Of a stretch of DNA of 64,000 nt, positions 60,663 to 64,000 are shown one piece after another. The notes beneath the pieces are model-generated. The model saw only the letters and a program-made list of their open reading frames with translations, was not told where the DNA came from and did not search any database. A program made the position numbers and the translations under genes. Each line of letters begins with the position of its first letter. Position 1 is the stretch's first letter. This stretch comes from Tilletiaria anomala UBC 951. Taxonomy: Eukaryota > Basidiomycota > Exobasidiomycetes > Georgefischeriales > Tilletiariaceae. The stretch covers positions 62,001-126,000 of the forward strand of contig NW_013547018.1 of NCBI RefSeq assembly GCF_000711695.1, given 5' to 3'.

Positions 60663-61737
60663 ATGGCAGCAGGGCCCATCTGGCTGATCGCCAGCTGCCT
60701 GCTGCTGGTGCTTCTAGGCATGCTTGCGCTTCCACTCGCTGTGCCTTCTCTTTTCGTATCAGCTCGGGACGTGGAGCAGGTCCAGCAGTTCTTTGACGCG
60801 CACTCGGCGGCCGGGGGCAACGCTGGGGGGCATACGAACAACTGGGCTGTGCTCGTCTGTGCTTCAAAGTTTTGGTTCAATTACAGAGTACGTCCTCGGT
60901 TTCGCCGTCTTCCACATACGCACCGTTGGCCTTCGCGAGTCTGACTCTTGGGTACCACTGCGCATGGTTACGCAGCACATGGCGAACACACTCGGCATGT
61001 ACCGGACAGTCAGGCGGCTCGGTATTCCCGATTCGAACATCATCCTCATGCTCGCCGACGACGCGGCTTGCAACTCTCGGAATCGCTCACCGGGAAACGT
61101 TTGGGCGCAGAGCTCAAAAACTATTGAACTGTACGGCGACGATGTCGAAGTAGATTACCGAGGCAATGACGTCAGCGTCGAGGGTTTGCTACGGCTTCTT
61201 ACTGGTCGTGTCCCCCCCAACACGCCGCGTTCGAAGCGCCTAGACTCTGATTCTCGCTCAAACATCTTCCTCTACATGACTGGGCACGGTGGTGACGAGT
61301 TCCTCAAGTTCCGAGATCACGAGGAGATCAGCGCCTTCGACCTCGCCGACGCGATCGAGCAAATGTGGCAGAAGCGCAGATACAACGAGCTTTTCTTCAT
61401 GATCGACACGTGTCAGGCGAACACAATGTACAGCAAGATCTACAGCCCCAACGTACTTGCGACGGGCAGCTCAGAGAAGGACGAAAATTCGTACTCGCAC
61501 AACACCGACTTTGAGTTGGGTGTCGCCTTGATCGACCGCTTTACGAATCATGTGCTTGAGTACATGGAGCACATCAACAAGACAAGCGAGGCGACGATGC
61601 AAGACCTCTTCAACAGCTACGACCCCGCACACATCCACTCCAACCCCGGCGTACGCACAGACCTGTTCGGAAGGGAACCATCAAACGTTCGCATCACCGA
61701 TTTCTTCGGTGGCGTCGCGCAAGTAGAGTTAACTTGA
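60663..61737 (+). CDS. GPI8: GPI transamidase catalytic subunit Gpi8/PIG-K
   Basis: ER membrane caspase-like (C13) cysteine protease that attaches GPI anchors to proteins. Exons 60663-60887 and 60976-61737 give 328 residues. A signal/hydrophobic segment (IWLIASCLLLVLLGMLALPLA) is followed by NNWAVLVCASKFWFNYRHMANTL. The catalytic dyad is His179 (MTGHGGDEF) and Cys221 (MIDTCQANTM); their 42-residue spacing equals yeast Gpi8 (157/199). Other family marks are IILMLADDAACN, FLKFRDHEE and DFFGG near the end. The C-terminal membrane anchor of yeast Gpi8 is missing, as in several fungal and protist forms. The start is uncertain between ATG 60585 and 60663 (same frame). It converges with ARP4. Confidence 0.94.
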
Positions 61738-61856
61738 TCATGCGGCACCACCATCCGTTCCACAGATATGGGAGACACTGTATTTCTAAGTTTTACATTA
61801 CACTCCACTAATCAGCCCTTATTCTGATCTTTGCGTCTTCTTGAAAATACACGCGC

Positions 61857-63567
61857 TCATTTGCACCTAGCATGCACGAGGGCCGGTCCATGCTCATCGT
61901 ACTCCTGCTTGGACAACCACAACGAGTGGAACGTTCCCAAGCTACTCAGGATGCTGCCGCCGATCCAGGACGAGTACTTGCGCTCGACGAGGTTACCGGG
62001 GGAGTGGATTTTGATCTTCTGACCGGCGGCTTTGATGCTGATCTCGTAGCTGAGCCGATCGGTTAGGCCCGGCAACGATGTCGATCCGCCGACGCAGACG
62101 ACGTTCGAGAAGAGCGCTGCGCGGCTGTCGACGTCGGTTGAGTTAATCGCTTGCAGCGCCAAGTCGGCCAACCCGACATAATCGGCTGTTCCCGAGGCCG
62201 GCGCGGGGAGCTACAAAGACGGACACAAAGCTCGTCAGGATGATCACAGCGACAGCAAGCCAGACCAAAGATGCCTCGCAGAGATAAAACTCACGACATC
62301 GCCAACACCCTGCCAGCTTTTGGGGTTGAATAGGATCTCCGGTCCTCGCAGGCGCTCGACGCCAAACGAGTCGTTGTAGCCGTCAGGGAATTCGTACGTC
62401 TTGCTTGGCCGCTGCAATGCATGTGACTCATCCCACGGAATCTCCATCACCTGCGCGCACGCCTCTTTGAAGTCGTTCAGCACCTTGAGCGTGTGGTACA
62501 TCCTGAAGGACTCCGTCGAACCCTGTCATGGAATCTCATGTTCAGTAATTTGCCCTGCTTTAGGCATGCCGGACGGAGGACTGACCTTCAGTCTATCTTC
62601 GCGCAGCTTCACTTGCGGAGGGCGCCCGGGTTCGACTGGAACCTTGGACTGGATCAGGTAATGCGGGAAAATTTCTGTGAGCTTGCCTGCCCGCGGGCTT
62701 TGCGGCGGCGGTTCGCGCAGGGAGTGAAAGAGTGCTCTCGATACAGCACGTCCGCCGATCGGTTGCCGGTGAATGCCTTTCCGCAGGATGAAGCCGTCGA
62801 CGACGGGGATAGCCGACATACTGTTCTCGCCGACGTCGACGATCAGCGCCGTCGGCTTGCCGGCTGCAAAAGCGCTGAGCACTGTCGAGTTGGCAAGATA
62901 GTATGCGGGGACCTGGAGTCCTTCAAATGCGATTTCTGTCATCTCCTCTCGCATCTCTTTGCTGTTCCATGATGGCTCTGTCACCATTAGCGGGTGTTCT
63001 CGCGGGTCCGCTTGCAGCGATGCGCGGAGAGCGTACTCAGTTTGCGCCAAAAAGGATGCGGTTGAGGACACTACGAAAAGATCGGCCAGTGTCAGAAGAG
63101 TGCAATGTTGGAGCGGGCATCGAAGACTCACATGCGCCTTCGTCGTTTAAAGGGCTGGCGATTTCTCCTCCTTCCCGATACATCCCAACAGCAATATCCC
63201 CGAAGAATCTCTTCCTCTTCTCGCCATAGATCTTCGCTCTCCACTTCTCTGCCGCTGCTGAGCTCTTGGAGGTCGAAGCAGCATCTGGCTGCGTCTCATT
63301 TGCGTCGGTCGATGCCCCTGCTGCAGAAGTGGATTTGCCTGTCGGCTCTACGCCTTCCATCGCATCTTCAGCGCTGGTCGTATTTCCGTCTGCCGCAGCT
63401 GCTTTTGAGATTGCATCGCCCCCCTCCTCTGGATCCGGTAGCCATCCATAAGCTGTTGGGATGACGCCCCGCGGAGTGTCTTCGCCTGCCCAGCCGATGC
63501 GAAATGTGGAGGACCCGCAATCCACAACGATGGCGGAGACGTCGTCGCCGCCAAAAATACCCGGCAT
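61857..63567 (-). CDS. ARP4: Actin-related protein Arp4 (BAF53-like)
   Basis: Nuclear actin-related subunit shared by NuA4, INO80 and SWR1 chromatin complexes. Exons 63132-63567, 62586-63070, 62295-62522 and 61857-62210 give 500 residues. The actin fold shows [17 protein letters not shown] (phosphate 1), [19 protein letters not shown] (phosphate 2) and [17 protein letters not shown] (adenosine). The C-terminus is distinctly Arp4: [36 protein letters not shown] and a final ARCK. An Ala/Ser/Asp-rich insert sits at about residues 50-100 after the first actin motifs, as in other Arp4 proteins. One donor is GTCAGT rather than GTGAGT. Confidence 0.95.
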
Positions 63568-64000
63568 TTTCGCTTCGGCGCGTTCTGAATATTGTAGCTT
63601 CAGGGACCTGACTATGCGTCGCCTTCTGCGTGGATGTCTGCACTGATGGATGTCGCTCACATGCGCGCCGCCTTGGTATAAGGCGATGGTGTGAGCAGCA
63701 GGAAGAATACATGCGTGCTAGTAAAAGAGTGAGCGCGTTGCGTTCTTTGTGTGGTGTGATAGCGCGCTTGTCGCTCTCCCTATATCACATATAGGTCGCA
63801 GGTCAAACACGTCGCGTCTTCCTCTCCCCTCCTTCTGACTTCAACTCAATAATCTCCCTTTCTTCTAAACCGGCCAGGTTGGTGTTCATGGTAACCTTTC
63901 AATGCAGAAACCCTTAGCCTATGACCACGCACTCGCTGTCAATACGTGTCCTTTTGATATTCCTTGAAAGCAAGCGTTGCTGCAGCGAAGCCAAGCCCTA
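63568..64000. promoter_or_regulatory. ARP4 upstream region to window end
   Basis: 433 bp presumably holding the ARP4 promoter. A TATATCACATATAGG run is at about 63780-63795. No other gene begins here that I can support. Confidence 0.45.

Noticed and set aside
63890-64000. CCCTTAGCC / AAGCCCTA at the window end as possible telomere-like sequence
   Set aside because: Only single, non-tandem occurrences; there is no repeat array.
1-64000. LTR retroelements, DNA transposons or viral relics
   Set aside because: No reverse transcriptase, integrase, transposase, capsid motif or paired long terminal repeats were seen by reading.

Overview
This window looks like a gene-dense fungal chromosome segment, most likely from a basidiomycete. 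The evidence is many short spliceosomal introns (mostly 59-125 bp, GT..AG, donors usually GTGAGT or GTAAGT) and a fungal gene set: kexin, a CHORD-CS co-chaperone, Dcp2, SF3B6, Tao3/Pag1, Mex67, Arp4, Gpi8 and a Zn2Cys6 regulator. SF3B6 and XAP5 argue against a budding yeast. Placement in Ustilaginomycotina is my impression only; there is no rRNA or other marker to settle it. Exon boundaries below were read by eye from splice signals, reading frame and family conservation.

Layout. 1-9.2 kb: aldehyde dehydrogenase (-, cut by the window edge), KEX2 (+), a TMEM19/DUF92 membrane protein (+) and an ANCHR-like zinc-finger protein (-). 9.2-12.4 kb: about 3.2 kb with no recognised gene. 12.4-26.9 kb: an MFS sugar transporter with an 8-nt exon (+), CHORD-CS protein (-), ZIM17 (+), a small GPI-anchored protein (+), UDP-glucose 4-epimerase (-), a PrpF-family isomerase that appears to need a 3-nt exon (+), DCP2 (-) and SF3B6 (+). 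27-33.4 kb: a decayed island holding an AIM6-like phosphodiesterase pseudogene, an unidentified relic and an HSL-family esterase pseudogene around one live gene, a superoxide-dismutase-like mitoribosomal protein. 33.5-47.7 kb: an ING/PHD protein (-), XAP5 (+), the very large TAO3/furry scaffold gene (-) and MEX67 (+). 48-57.5 kb: a 1182-residue HoxX/HypX-like protein (-) followed upstream by a large Zn2Cys6 transcription factor (-). 57.5-60.6 kb: no recognised gene. 60.6-63.6 kb: GPI8 (+) and ARP4 (-).

Most genes are unrelated housekeeping functions in alternating orientation, with short convergent 3' gaps (41-380 bp) and longer divergent promoter regions. Loose themes are RNA metabolism (DCP2, SF3B6, XAP5, MEX67), chromatin (ING protein and ARP4, both potential NuA4 subunits) and the secretory pathway (KEX2, GPI8, a GPI-anchored protein).

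The most striking item is the HoxX-like gene. In bacteria this formyltransferase plus crotonase fusion makes the CO ligand of [NiFe]-hydrogenase. Here it lies in a eukaryote with five introns, no visible hydrogenase partner and a novel disordered tail of about 380 residues. The second theme is micro-exons (3, 8 and 21 nt), each supported by restored family motifs.
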